15,001 nt of DNA from an uncultured Bacteroidales bacterium. Its GTDB lineage: Bacteria; Bacteroidota; Bacteroidia; Bacteroidales; Paludibacteraceae. The notes beneath the pieces were generated by a model, which worked only from the letters and a program-made list of their open reading frames with translations, had not been told where the DNA came from and did no database searches. The stretch is from the NCBI GenBank assembly GCA_937901225.1, contig CALCGX010000149.1:1-15001 (forward strand). Direction: 5' to 3'. Both the position numbers and the translations under genes were made by a program. Shown in pieces: positions 7,292 through 14,745 of this stretch (its first letter is position 1; every line of letters begins with the position of its first letter).

Positions 7292-7319
7292 TTTTTGCTA
7301 GGCACACACCTTTGCGCTG

Positions 7320-7351
7320 CAAAGGTACGATTTTTTTGCGATATATACAAA
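7320..7351 (-). promoter_or_regulatory. Promoter of the nqr operon
   Basis: On the minus strand, TTTG at 7351-7348 is followed after exactly 20 bases by TACCTTTG at 7327-7320. This fits the Bacteroidota primary-sigma consensus (TTTG at -33, TAnnTTTG at -7). The start of transcription is expected near 7313, leaving about 200 bases of leader before nqrA. Confidence 0.8.
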
Positions 7352-7432
7352 TTTATTTGTAAATTCTCTGCGCTTTAACACATTTTTAATAAAATCTGCT
7401 AACCGTACTTTCCAAATTCATCTTTCTTAACT

Positions 7433-7467
7433 CACAACTTATAACTTATAGCTCATAACTTAGAACT
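7433..7467. repeat. Five-copy 7-base tandem repeat
   Basis: Consecutive heptamers CACAACT, TATAACT, TATAGCT, CATAACT and TAGAACT share the pattern nAnAACT with few changes. No function can be inferred from the sequence alone. Confidence 0.7.
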
Positions 7468-7489
7468 CCCTTGTCTTTCCGCTGTCAAT

Positions 7490-7544
7490 TACGTACCATA
7501 TACGTAGGATATACGTAACATATACGTAAGATATACGTAGGATA
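7490..7544. repeat. Five-copy 11-base repeat with palindromic TACGTA core
   Basis: Units at 7490, 7501, 7512, 7523 and 7534 read TACGTA plus two variable bases plus ATA. The first nine-base pattern is unchanged in every copy apart from the variable dinucleotide (CC, GG, AC, AG, GG). Each core is self-complementary and lies about one helical turn from the next, so all cores face the same side of the DNA. It lies between two divergent promoters. Confidence 0.85.
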
Positions 7545-7731
7545 ATCGGGTTGTTAACCTGAGAATACCCCATCTCCCTCCTATCTCCCTCTTGTCTTTC
7601 TCCTACCTTCTGCCTGCATCGTTCTGCTTTCTTTCTCGAAACCACACCGTTATCATCTCGTTACCACTTACTTACCATCCAATACTTTCCCCGTACTTTC
7701 CTGCTATTTTGTATATTTTTTCCTCTTTCTC

Positions 7732-7762
7732 TTGCGCAAATCAAAAAAATGTAGTAATTTTG
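7732..7762 (+). promoter_or_regulatory. Promoter upstream of the CsgG-like gene
   Basis: TTG at 7732-7734 and TAATTTTG at 7755-7762, 20 bases apart, match the Bacteroidota consensus. Transcription would start near 7769, about 250 bases before the coding start. A small GCAAAC...GTTTGC hairpin (7768-7784) follows at once. Confidence 0.75.
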
Positions 7763-7831
7763 CAACCGCAAACCCAAAGTTTGCAGACATATTTTATAAA
7801 AGCGTTTGCTTTATTTGAGGATTCTTTCAAA

Positions 7832-7979
7832 CTTGGACACTTTGAAATAACACTTCTGAGAATAATGCGAAACGCTCACGTTTATACGTGGGCTTTTCTG
7901 CATATATTGGAGTGTTATGGGAGTCCAAGCCCGAAAGAACCAATAGCAGTTGGCTCACGTTTTTTGTGTACCTACGTGA
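7832..7979 (+). ncRNA. Structured RNA element (leader or small RNA)
   Basis: A nested fold is visible by eye. P1 is 7832-7838 with 7923-7929 (7 base pairs). P2 is 7847-7854 with 7911-7918 (8 base pairs). P3 is 7865-7868 with 7900-7903. P4 is 7874-7880 with 7887-7893 (7 base pairs, one G-U) with loop TTTATA. Two further hairpins follow: CCAA 7940-7943 with TTGG 7950-7953, and TCACGT 7955-7960 with ACGTGA 7974-7979. It lies between a good promoter and a coding start 43 bases beyond. I do not recognise a known riboswitch core. The roughly 98-base P1-P4 unit could be a cis-regulatory leader or an independent RNA of 6S-like size. Confidence 0.55.
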
Positions 7980-8021
7980 AAACAAATAAAACAATACTAA
8001 CCAATTAAAAACAACACAACA

Positions 8022-8918
8022 ATGAAAAAACTATTCTCTTTATGCTTGATTTGCCTATTGGCAGTATCTGCAATGGCGCAGCGTGCTGCTGTCATGGAGT
8101 TTAAGGCGGGCGTGGGTATCTCGCAAGCCGATGTAGATGGTATCTCTGGTATCTTTACTACTTATTTTCGCCCAGCAGGTTACACCATGATTGAGCGCAC
8201 ACAAATTGATCGCATTATTGAAGAGCAACGTATACAGCGTAGTGCGATGACTGAAAGCCAAATGGTGCGTGTTGGTCAATTATTAAATTTGTCCAAGATT
8301 GTCATTGGCGATGTGAATGTCGTAATGGGACAACACAATGTGGATGTGCGTGTCATCAATGTAGAAAGTGGTAGCATTGTAGCTACAGAAGGAGCAACAT
8401 TTGCGGGCAGTTCTTATCGTGAAGTAATGAAAAATCTCGCACAAAAATTAGCTGGACAAATTGCAATAAAAGCAGGTCCGATTGTTGATGGAACAGTATC
8501 GCAGTCATCCGAGTATGTTGATTTAGGATTACCCAGTGGTACGTTGTGGAAGTCTAAAAATGAAAAAGGTTTATATTATAATGCTAAAGAAGCTGTAGAA
8601 CGATTTGGAAACCAGTTACCAAATCGTGAACAAGTTGAAGAATTAAAAGCTTTTTGTACTTGGAGATGGAATGGGAAAGGATATGTTGTAAAAGGAGAGA
8701 ATGGAAATTCTATTACATTGCCTGCAACAGGGGGGCGTTCTTGTGATAAAACGGATGGCGAGGATATGTTCTATGTAGGTTCAAAAGGATATTATTGGTC
8801 TTCTACTCGCGTTATCCCTGATGCTTGGTATTTCTATGTATTGGGGTTTGATGCAAATGGTATAGATATATTTGAAAGTCAAGGTTGCTATGGATATGTC
8901 GTGCGTTTAGTCAAATAA
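8022..8918 (+). CDS. Secreted CsgG-like protein with C-terminal FISUMP/DUF1566-like domain
   Basis: This 298-residue exported protein has a type I signal peptide (1-19, cleavage after AMA). Residues about 20-152 resemble the CsgG/LpoB-type alpha/beta fold (TMIERTQIDRIIEEQR followed by GQLLNLSKIVIGDV). After a short Ser/Thr linker, residues about 164-298 match the Fibrobacter succinogenes paralogous/DUF1566-like domain: opening EYVDLGLPSGTLWKS, a GYYWSST core, and the closing VVRLVK. The CsgG-like part suggests an envelope-associated role and the C-terminal fold is often a binding module; the actual function is unknown. The second half is visibly more AT-rich, suggesting a recombined or acquired domain. 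The start follows an A-rich stretch, and an intrinsic terminator lies downstream. Confidence 0.85.
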   Translation: MKKLFSLCLICLLAVSAMAQRAAVMEFKAGVGISQADVDGISGIFTTYFRPAGYTMIERTQIDRIIEEQRIQRSAMTESQMVRVGQLLNLSKIVIGDVNVVMGQHNVDVRVINVESGSIVATEGATFAGSSYREVMKNLAQKLAGQIAIKAGPIVDGTVSQSSEYVDLGLPSGTLWKSKNEKGLYYNAKEAVERFGNQLPNREQVEELKAFCTWRWNGKGYVVKGENGNSITLPATGGRSCDKTDGEDMFYVGSKGYYWSSTRVIPDAWYFYVLGFDANGIDIFESQGCYGYVVRLVK

Positions 8919-9012
8919 TTTACAAAAACATTTTTTATTTTCGTCTTCGCTCAAACGCTTATAATTTTTCATAAAATAAATCAGTCTATTTCATTAAAAA
9001 TATCTAAAATAA

Positions 9013-9030
9013 GGTGGTACGCTTACCACC
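9013..9030 (+). other. Short hairpin before the terminator
   Basis: GGTGGTA (9013-9019) pairs with TACCACC (9024-9030) around a 4-base loop. Its left arm repeats the AAGGTGG found again in the terminator stem at 9062-9068, so it could compete for the terminator's right arm. There is no T-tract here. Confidence 0.5.
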
Positions 9031-9059
9031 AAATCGAGCAAAAATACATAATTACCCTC

Positions 9060-9087
9060 AAAAGGTGGCAACCCAGCCACCTTTTTT
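9060..9087 (+). terminator. Intrinsic terminator of the CsgG-like gene
   Basis: A 10-base-pair stem (9060-9069 with 9076-9085) with loop AACCCA ends in a T-run through 9087. This is a textbook Rho-independent terminator about 140 bases past the coding stop. Confidence 0.85.
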
Positions 9088-9107
9088 GCATTATTTTACA
9101 CAATCCC

Positions 9108-9138
9108 TTGCATATATCAGCAATAATCTGTATCTTTG
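9108..9138 (+). promoter_or_regulatory. Promoter of the secreted 445-residue protein
   Basis: TTG 9108-9110, a 20-base gap, then TATCTTTG 9131-9138 give a near-ideal Bacteroidota promoter. Transcription should start around 9145, leaving about 80 bases before the ATG at 9226. Confidence 0.8.
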
Positions 9139-9225
9139 CACCGCAAATTGCATAAAATCATCAAGCTGTCACAGCTATTCAAGAAGACAATAAATTAGTA
9201 TCTTTCCTCACACCCCCACTTCCCC

Positions 9226-10563
9226 ATGCTACTCGCGTTCATCTTTTCTATCCTAACTGCCACATACTCACTATCTTCCACCACCTCCGTCGAAGCAAGT
9301 GGCGTACTGCCCGAGAGCTCAACCTACACCTACGAGCGCAGTGCCTCCACAGGGCAAAAGGGGCAGATGACCGCAGGTAACTCCACACGCCTCTACCTGA
9401 CTGGTTGGGAGGGTTGCACCATACGTACCGTCACACTTTCCGTGCGCTCCAACAAGTCTGCTGGAGCAGGATCACTCCGTATGCGAATTGGCAATAACGA
9501 GGTATGGAGCATTGCCGACGAACCCTTTGATTCCGACGCTTGGGCAGGGCAATATACCACAGACTTTGTACCCATCTGCAAGCACATGCAGACGACCGTA
9601 GATGGTGACATCGAAATCATTATATCAGCCACAGAAAACAGCCTCTATATCCAGAGCTATGAGATTGCATATGAGGAAGTTGTACCATCCTGCTATACCG
9701 TTAGCTTTGTTACAGGCTTAGACTTCCAACCCGAGCCTATCACGCAAACAGCGATAGGCGCCGAGCTTATCTTACCCGCTTGGCAAGACACTGCCATTTG
9801 GCACTTCGAAGGTTGGAGCGAAAGAGAGGTAGATGAAGGCGACAGTGTGCCATATCTCATGCAGCCAGGCGCGTCGTACATACCGAAGAAAAATACACGT
9901 TTATGGGCGGTTTATCGAGATGTGGACGACATCCTGCCAATTCGCGAAATGGCTTCAGGGGAATATGTCTTGACTATGCACAACGACCTGACAATCAGCT
10001 TATCAGGCTCGGGTATGGCGATGTGCGATGCGGTAGCAAATAAGCAAGTCGCGCTATGCGAAGTGTCAATGGCTGCTTTGCCTGACGGAGGATACGACCT
10101 CTGCTCCCCTTTAGCAGAAACAATGGTATATGAGATTACGGTGCTCTCTGATACCACATTGCAGATTACCCATCTCCTGACGAGTAGCACGATTGGTCAT
10201 GAAGCACGTGCGCTATCGTCTGAGCCGTCATTGTGGCACTATACCGCATTAGACGATGGCTCTTATGCCATCTATTACCCCTACGACAGCAAGACATACG
10301 CTTTGTATTTTGGCTTGGATAGCTATAGCAATATAGTGGCTACTGCCATGAAGTTGGACGTAGCTAAATGGCATAAGGATGGTATCTGGATCTTCCCTGC
10401 GCTCTACGCCACACATACCAGCTGGCCCTTTGGCAAATTGGAAGGCGTAGAGAATATCATTTCACCCGATTCCATCGGTAAAAATGCGAAATGTGTAATG
10501 CATTTTGGCGCCTATGAATTGTGGGTAAACAATGGGCAAAAGACCCTTATCCTGCCCCACTAA
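9226..10563 (+). CDS. Secreted protein of unknown function with an InlB-type repeat
   Basis: I do not recognise the whole 445-residue protein. It opens with a hydrophobic segment (1-18) likely to act as a signal peptide, although its start lacks the usual Lys/Arg. Residues about 30-150 look like a beta-rich module. About 155-227 fits the Listeria-Bacteroides (InlB B-type) repeat pattern, with LPAW, FEGWSE and TRLWAVYR at the expected places. The final 40 residues (GVENI onward, ELWVNNGQKTLIL) resemble a shortened secretion/sorting tail, weakly. The TAG ten codons upstream in frame leaves this ATG as the first possible start. An own promoter and a following promoter suggest a single-gene unit. 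Likely exported or surface-located. Confidence 0.75.
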   Translation: MLLAFIFSILTATYSLSSTTSVEASGVLPESSTYTYERSASTGQKGQMTAGNSTRLYLTGWEGCTIRTVTLSVRSNKSAGAGSLRMRIGNNEVWSIADEPFDSDAWAGQYTTDFVPICKHMQTTVDGDIEIIISATENSLYIQSYEIAYEEVVPSCYTVSFVTGLDFQPEPITQTAIGAELILPAWQDTAIWHFEGWSEREVDEGDSVPYLMQPGASYIPKKNTRLWAVYRDVDDILPIREMASGEYVLTMHNDLTISLSGSGMAMCDAVANKQVALCEVSMAALPDGGYDLCSPLAETMVYEITVLSDTTLQITHLLTSSTIGHEARALSSEPSLWHYTALDDGSYAIYYPYDSKTYALYFGLDSYSNIVATAMKLDVAKWHKDGIWIFPALYATHTSWPFGKLEGVENIISPDSIGKNAKCVMHFGAYELWVNNGQKTLILPH

Positions 10564-10587
10564 TCCATACGAAAATGCTGAATGGCT

Positions 10588-10636
10588 TCACCTTTCAGTT
10601 TCCGTTTTCACCTTTCAGTTTTCAGTTTTCACCTTA
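10588..10636. repeat. Imperfect repeat, period 20-21, upstream of the DPP IV gene
   Basis: TCACCTTTCAGTTT occurs at 10588-10601 and 10608-10621, with a shortened third copy beginning at 10629. An extra TTTCAGTT piece sits between the second and third. The repeat ends just before the -33 region of the next promoter. Confidence 0.7.
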
Positions 10637-10641
10637 AAAAG

Positions 10642-10672
10642 TTGCATATATGCAATTTTTTTCATACCTTTG
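10642..10672 (+). promoter_or_regulatory. Promoter of the DPP IV gene
   Basis: TTG 10642-10644, a 20-base gap, then TACCTTTG 10665-10672 match the consensus. The expected start near 10679 leaves only about 14 bases before the ATG at 10693, which rules out the longer upstream start. A GTTGCATATATGCAA palindrome overlaps the -33 region. Confidence 0.85.
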
Positions 10673-10692
10673 CACGAATTTTTGCAACAGAT

Positions 10693-12744
10693 ATGAGAAA
10701 GATAACGCTGATACTATGCTTAATGCTCACATCCATGTGGCTCAGTGCCGATGATATGATGCATATCCTACGCGGTGGCTACGATGCTAAGACCCTGACT
10801 GCCGACACCATGCAATATATTGTCAATCAGGGACAAACCACCGACCGCTATCGTTTGGAGTTCGAGAACAAGCAGCAACTGTTTCGCCATTCCTTCATGG
10901 CGGATTACTACCTGATAGATACCCAAAAGCACACCCGCACTCGCCTGAGCGATGTACCTGTGCGCGATGCATATCTCTCGCCCAACGGCAAGTATGTGGT
11001 CTATGCCAAGGCTGACAACAACCTCTATATCTACAAAATAGACTTCAAAACCGAGGTGGCACTCACCACAGGCGACAACACCGAAATCTTCAACGGCATC
11101 TCCGACTGGCTCTACGAAGAGGAGTTTGGCGTTACCCGCCTCTTTGCCTTCTCACCCGATAGCAAACTGGTAGCTTTTGTCCGTTTAGACGAGACCGAAG
11201 TGCCCACTTTCGATTGGCAAGTGTTCTTAGGTGCCAACTATCCTAAGACCGAGTCTCTCCGCTATCCCAAAGCTGGCGAAGCCAATGCCAAAGCCACCGT
11301 GTGTGTCTATGACATCCACTACAAGACCATCCGCACCATGGAGCTGCCTGCTAGCATGGACGGCTACCTCCCTCGCATCGCATGGACACCGCTGACCAAG
11401 CCCACCAAGAAGGACGAGCAACCTACCAGCGACTTGGTCATCCTGCATATGAATCGCGACCAAAACAAGATGGACGTGCTCAAGGGCAATCCTAAGTCCA
11501 CCGTCTGCCATCCTTTCTATAGCGAGCAGAGCAAGCAATACTACGTGGACTTCGCCCTCTTCGACCAATGGCAATGGCTCTCCGATGGTCGGGTGATCGT
11601 GCTCAGCGAGAAAGGCGGCTACAATCAAGCCTACCTCTACTCCTCGCAAGGTATCGAGCAAAAGCTCCTCACACCTCAGCAGCAAGACATCACCGCCTTA
11701 TATGGCTACGACGAGAAGCTGCACACCCTCTACTACCAAGCGGCCAACACCCCTATGGTGCGCCATGCCTATGCGCTCAACCTCAAGAAGAACACTACCA
11801 CCTGCCTCACCCAAGGCGAAGGTACACACTCCCTGACTTTCTCCCGCGACCTCACGCGCTATATCGATTGCTACCAATCCCTCAACCTCCCGCAACGTTA
11901 TACGTTGCACACCATCGGAGGAGCGTCCGAGCTTATCTTAGACAACGACTCGGTGCTGCAAGCATGGCACGCCAGCGGACTGCCTAACAAGGAGTTCTTC
12001 ACCATCACCACCGAACGTGGGGATATCCTCAACGCTTGGCGTATATTGCCTAAGGACTTCGATGCTACCAAGCGCTATCCTGTTGTTATGATGCAATATA
12101 GTGGTCCTGCCAGCCAACGCGTGACCGACACATGGCGCAAGCGCTTTGGTCACTACCTCGCTGCGCAAGGCTACCTCGTGGTATGTGCCGACGGACGTGG
12201 TACCAATGCCCGTGGTCGTGCATGGCGCAATGCTACCTATATGGAGTTGGGCGTGAAGGAGGCTGAGGACCAGATCAGCGTAGCCCACTACCTCAAGACC
12301 TTGCCCTATGTGGATGCTTCGCGCCTCGCATTGTGTGGTTGGAGTTATGGCGGCTACCAGACGCTCATGTGCCTTAGCAAACAGGGCGGAGAAACGATCT
12401 GGCAATGCGGTATTGCCATTGCACCCGTCACCTCGTGGCGACTCTATGACTCTGCCTACACCGAGCGCTATATGCGTCGTCCGCAGGTCAACGAGTTCGG
12501 CTACGACAAAGCCGATGTCATGCAATTGGCTGGCGACTTGACAGGCAATCTATTGCTAGTGCATGGCCTAGCCGACGACAATGTGCACGCACAGCAGTCC
12601 TGGCTCTACGTGGATGCCCTCGTCCAAGCGGGCAAGCAGTTTGAGATGCAGTTCTATCCCGACGACAATCACTTCCTGCGCAATCGCTCCAACTACGAGC
12701 ACCTCCACCGCCGCATCATGCTCTTCCTCAACAAACAACTTTGA
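10693..12744 (+). CDS. Dipeptidyl peptidase IV, S9 family serine peptidase
   Basis: Secreted or periplasmic DPP IV removes N-terminal dipeptides, mainly Xaa-Pro, and in Bacteroidales serves peptide nutrition. The 683-residue protein has a signal peptide (1-19), a beta-propeller domain (about 40-430) with the DWLYEEEF motif supplying the substrate-anchoring Glu pair (E143/E144), and a C-terminal alpha/beta-hydrolase. The catalytic triad is complete: Ser551 in GWSYGGY, Asp628 in HGLADDNVH and His660 in DDNHF. I chose the ATG at 10693 because it gives a proper signal peptide and lies just after the promoter. An in-frame ATG 37 codons earlier would precede the promoter. An MFS gene follows 61 bases downstream and may be co-transcribed. 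Confidence 0.95.
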   Translation: MRKITLILCLMLTSMWLSADDMMHILRGGYDAKTLTADTMQYIVNQGQTTDRYRLEFENKQQLFRHSFMADYYLIDTQKHTRTRLSDVPVRDAYLSPNGKYVVYAKADNNLYIYKIDFKTEVALTTGDNTEIFNGISDWLYEEEFGVTRLFAFSPDSKLVAFVRLDETEVPTFDWQVFLGANYPKTESLRYPKAGEANAKATVCVYDIHYKTIRTMELPASMDGYLPRIAWTPLTKPTKKDEQPTSDLVILHMNRDQNKMDVLKGNPKSTVCHPFYSEQSKQYYVDFALFDQWQWLSDGRVIVLSEKGGYNQAYLYSSQGIEQKLLTPQQQDITALYGYDEKLHTLYYQAANTPMVRHAYALNLKKNTTTCLTQGEGTHSLTFSRDLTRYIDCYQSLNLPQRYTLHTIGGASELILDNDSVLQAWHASGLPNKEFFTITTERGDILNAWRILPKDFDATKRYPVVMMQYSGPASQRVTDTWRKRFGHYLAAQGYLVVCADGRGTNARGRAWRNATYMELGVKEAEDQISVAHYLKTLPYVDASRLALCGWSYGGYQTLMCLSKQGGETIWQCGIAIAPVTSWRLYDSAYTERYMRRPQVNEFGYDKADVMQLAGDLTGNLLLVHGLADDNVHAQQSWLYVDALVQAGKQFEMQFYPDDNHFLRNRSNYEHLHRRIMLFLNKQL

Positions 12745-12781
12745 ACAATATTGAACCACATTGAACTATACTGAACAATAA
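12742..12781. repeat. Four-copy 10-base tandem repeat overlapping the DPP IV stop
   Basis: Units TGAACAATAT, TGAACCACAT, TGAACTATAC and TGAACAATAA run without gaps. The first three bases of unit one are the TGA stop codon of the peptidase gene, so the array carries stop codons repeated every ten bases in all three frames. Confidence 0.8.
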
Positions 12782-12805
12782 TTAACAATAAAAAATTCTA
12801 ATCGT

Positions 12806-14119
12806 ATGACAAACAACAAATCCAACATCCTCCCTATCGTGGTGATGTATCTACTATTCTTTATGATAGCTTTTGTGACTAACTTATGCAATCCAATGGC
12901 TGTTATTGTAAAGAACAACTTTGCTATGTCTAATTTCGCAGCCCAATTGGGTAATGCGGCTAACTTCATCGCATATGCTGTGATGGGTATCCCAGCCGGT
13001 CTGTTGCTCAAGAAAATTGGCTATCGCAAGACCGCATTAGTGGCTATTCTGGTCGGATTCATCGGTGTCTTCTTGCAATACATGTCTGGATGGGCAGCCA
13101 TACAAAGTTTTGGCGTATATTTGGCAGGTGCGTTCACTGCGGGCTTCTGCATGTGTATGCTCAACACCGTAGTCAACCCTATGCTCAATACCCTCGGTGG
13201 TGGTGGCAACAAGGGTAACCAATTGGTGCAATTTGGTGGCGTGTGCAACTCGCTTGCTGCGGTACTGGTAACCATCATCATGGGTAGTTTGATTGCTGAT
13301 GCTACCAAAGCACAAATCGCTGATGCCACTCCTGCTTTGATGATTGCATTGGGCGTATTTGCCTTCGCATTCATCGTATTGCTTCTCGTGAAGATTCCAG
13401 AGCCCGAATTGGAGATTTCTAACGAGGATAACAAGCCAGCCAACGCTGCTGGTAAGAAATATAGCGCATTCTCTTTCCGTCATTTCAATCTCGGTATATT
13501 AGCCATCTTCCTTTATATGGGCGTAGAGGTAGGTGTGCCAACCTATGTGATGCAATACCTTACAACCGCTCCTGATGCTGCTACCCCAGGTTTGGGTATC
13601 AATGCTGGCATCGTGGGTATGATCGTGGCGGTATATTGGTTGCTGATGTTGGTAGGCCGTCTATTGGGTGGTTTGTTGGCTAGTAAACTGTCGAGCCGCA
13701 CGCAGATTGCTGGTGTATCTGCTATCTGCCTCGTGTTGGTGTTGCTGGGAATGTTCTTGCCAGCTGATGTGATGGTCAAGATGCCTGGTATCGACTGGGC
13801 TACGCTCACCGTGATGACTGCACAAGTGCCAGTGGGTATCTTTGCATTGATCCTCGTAGGATTGTGCACATCAGTGATGTGGGGCGGTATCTTCAATATG
13901 GCTGTAGAGGGATTGGGTAAATATACCTCCATTGCTTCAGGTGCGTTTATGACCATGGTTTGTGGTGGCGGTATCTTGATTCCATTGCAAGGTAAGTTGG
14001 CAGATGTGTTTGGCAACTTCCAAATGAGTTATATCGTAGTGCTCGCCTGTGCGGCATACATCCTCTTCTATGCCCTCGTGGGTAGCAAGAACGTAAATAA
14101 AGATATTCCTACAGAATAA
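12806..14119 (+). CDS. MFS sugar transporter, FucP/GluP (FHS) family
   Basis: This is a 437-residue, 12-helix major facilitator of the fucose/glucose-galactose:H+ symporter group. Family marks are the VVNPMLNTLG segment (122-131) in the first half and LYMGVEVGVPTYVMQYL (236-252) at the start of the second half. The halves are separated by a hydrophilic cytoplasmic loop (about 198-224). Substrate cannot be read from sequence; the following ROK kinase gene suggests a hexose such as glucose taken up unphosphorylated. No consensus promoter is seen in the 61-base upstream gap, so transcription may continue from the DPP IV gene. Confidence 0.9.
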   Translation: MTNNKSNILPIVVMYLLFFMIAFVTNLCNPMAVIVKNNFAMSNFAAQLGNAANFIAYAVMGIPAGLLLKKIGYRKTALVAILVGFIGVFLQYMSGWAAIQSFGVYLAGAFTAGFCMCMLNTVVNPMLNTLGGGGNKGNQLVQFGGVCNSLAAVLVTIIMGSLIADATKAQIADATPALMIALGVFAFAFIVLLLVKIPEPELEISNEDNKPANAAGKKYSAFSFRHFNLGILAIFLYMGVEVGVPTYVMQYLTTAPDAATPGLGINAGIVGMIVAVYWLLMLVGRLLGGLLASKLSSRTQIAGVSAICLVLVLLGMFLPADVMVKMPGIDWATLTVMTAQVPVGIFALILVGLCTSVMWGGIFNMAVEGLGKYTSIASGAFMTMVCGGGILIPLQGKLADVFGNFQMSYIVVLACAAYILFYALVGSKNVNKDIPTE

Positions 14120-14121
14120 AT

Positions 14122-14149
14122 CATAATTCATCATTCAAAATTCATAATT
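14122..14149. repeat. Four-copy 7-base tandem repeat between transporter and kinase genes
   Basis: Heptamers CATAATT, CATCATT, CAAAATT and CATAATT fill most of the 39-base gap before the kinase start. Same period as the 7433-7467 array but a different sequence. Confidence 0.65.
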
Positions 14150-14158
14150 AACTAAGTT

Positions 14159-14745
14159 ATGCAAAAGAAACCTTATGTATTGGGCCTTGATATGGGTGGT
14201 ACTAACTCCGTATTGGGCGTAGTAGATGCACGTGGCCATGTATTGGCACGTACTTCCATCAGAACACAAGCATTCCCTGACATCAACGACTATGTGAATG
14301 CACTCTATGAAGAAGCACTCAAGATTGTAGATTCAGTAGGCGGCATGGACCTCATTCGCGGTATTGGTGCTGGCGTACCAAACGGCAACTACTATACTGG
14401 TATGATTGAGGGCGCAATGAACTTGCCATGGCAATCTATTCCATTCGCACAACTGATGACCGACCGCTTCGGTATCCCATGTAAGATCACCAACGATGCC
14501 AACGCTGCGGCTATGGGCGAGATGACCTATGGTGCTGCTAAGGGCATGAAGAACTTCATCATGATCACTCTCGGTACAGGTGTTGGTTCTGGTATCGTAG
14601 TCGATGGCAAAGTGGTGTATGGTCACGACGGTTTTGCTGGTGAGTTAGGTCATACATGTGCTGTGCGTGGCGAGGAAGGTCGTCCTTGCAATTGCGGCAA
14701 GAAGGGCTGCCTGGAGCAGTACGCTTCTGCCACCGGCATTGTCCG
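14159..14745 (+). CDS. ROK family sugar kinase, probable glucokinase (3' end missing)
   Basis: ROK kinases phosphorylate hexoses with ATP in the cytoplasm. About 196 residues are intact. They include the phosphate-binding DMGGT (11-15), NDANAAA (112-118, with D113 the expected catalytic base), a second ATP-site stretch TLGTGVGSG (138-146), and the zinc motif ELGH (162-165) with C177, C179 and C184. The frame is then expected to continue for another 110-130 residues, but after SATGIVR (190-196) the match to the family stops and a different, GC-rich protein sequence follows in the same frame. Only the N-terminal portion can be called. Position after a GluP-type transporter supports a glucose-uptake role. 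Confidence 0.85.

Larger units (their letters stand above)
7352..7731. other. Divergent intergenic region with short tandem repeats
   Basis: Between the nqr promoter and the plus-strand promoter there is no credible gene. The stretch holds a five-copy 7-base repeat (7433-7467), a five-copy 11-base repeat (7490-7544) and a strongly pyrimidine-rich tract (about 7558-7640). An open plus-strand frame through the pyrimidine tract has no recognisable content. Confidence 0.6.

Noticed and set aside
7592..8008. 138-codon plus-strand open frame before the CsgG-like gene
   Set aside because: It crosses the pyrimidine-rich tract, the promoter and the structured RNA, which explains the region better.
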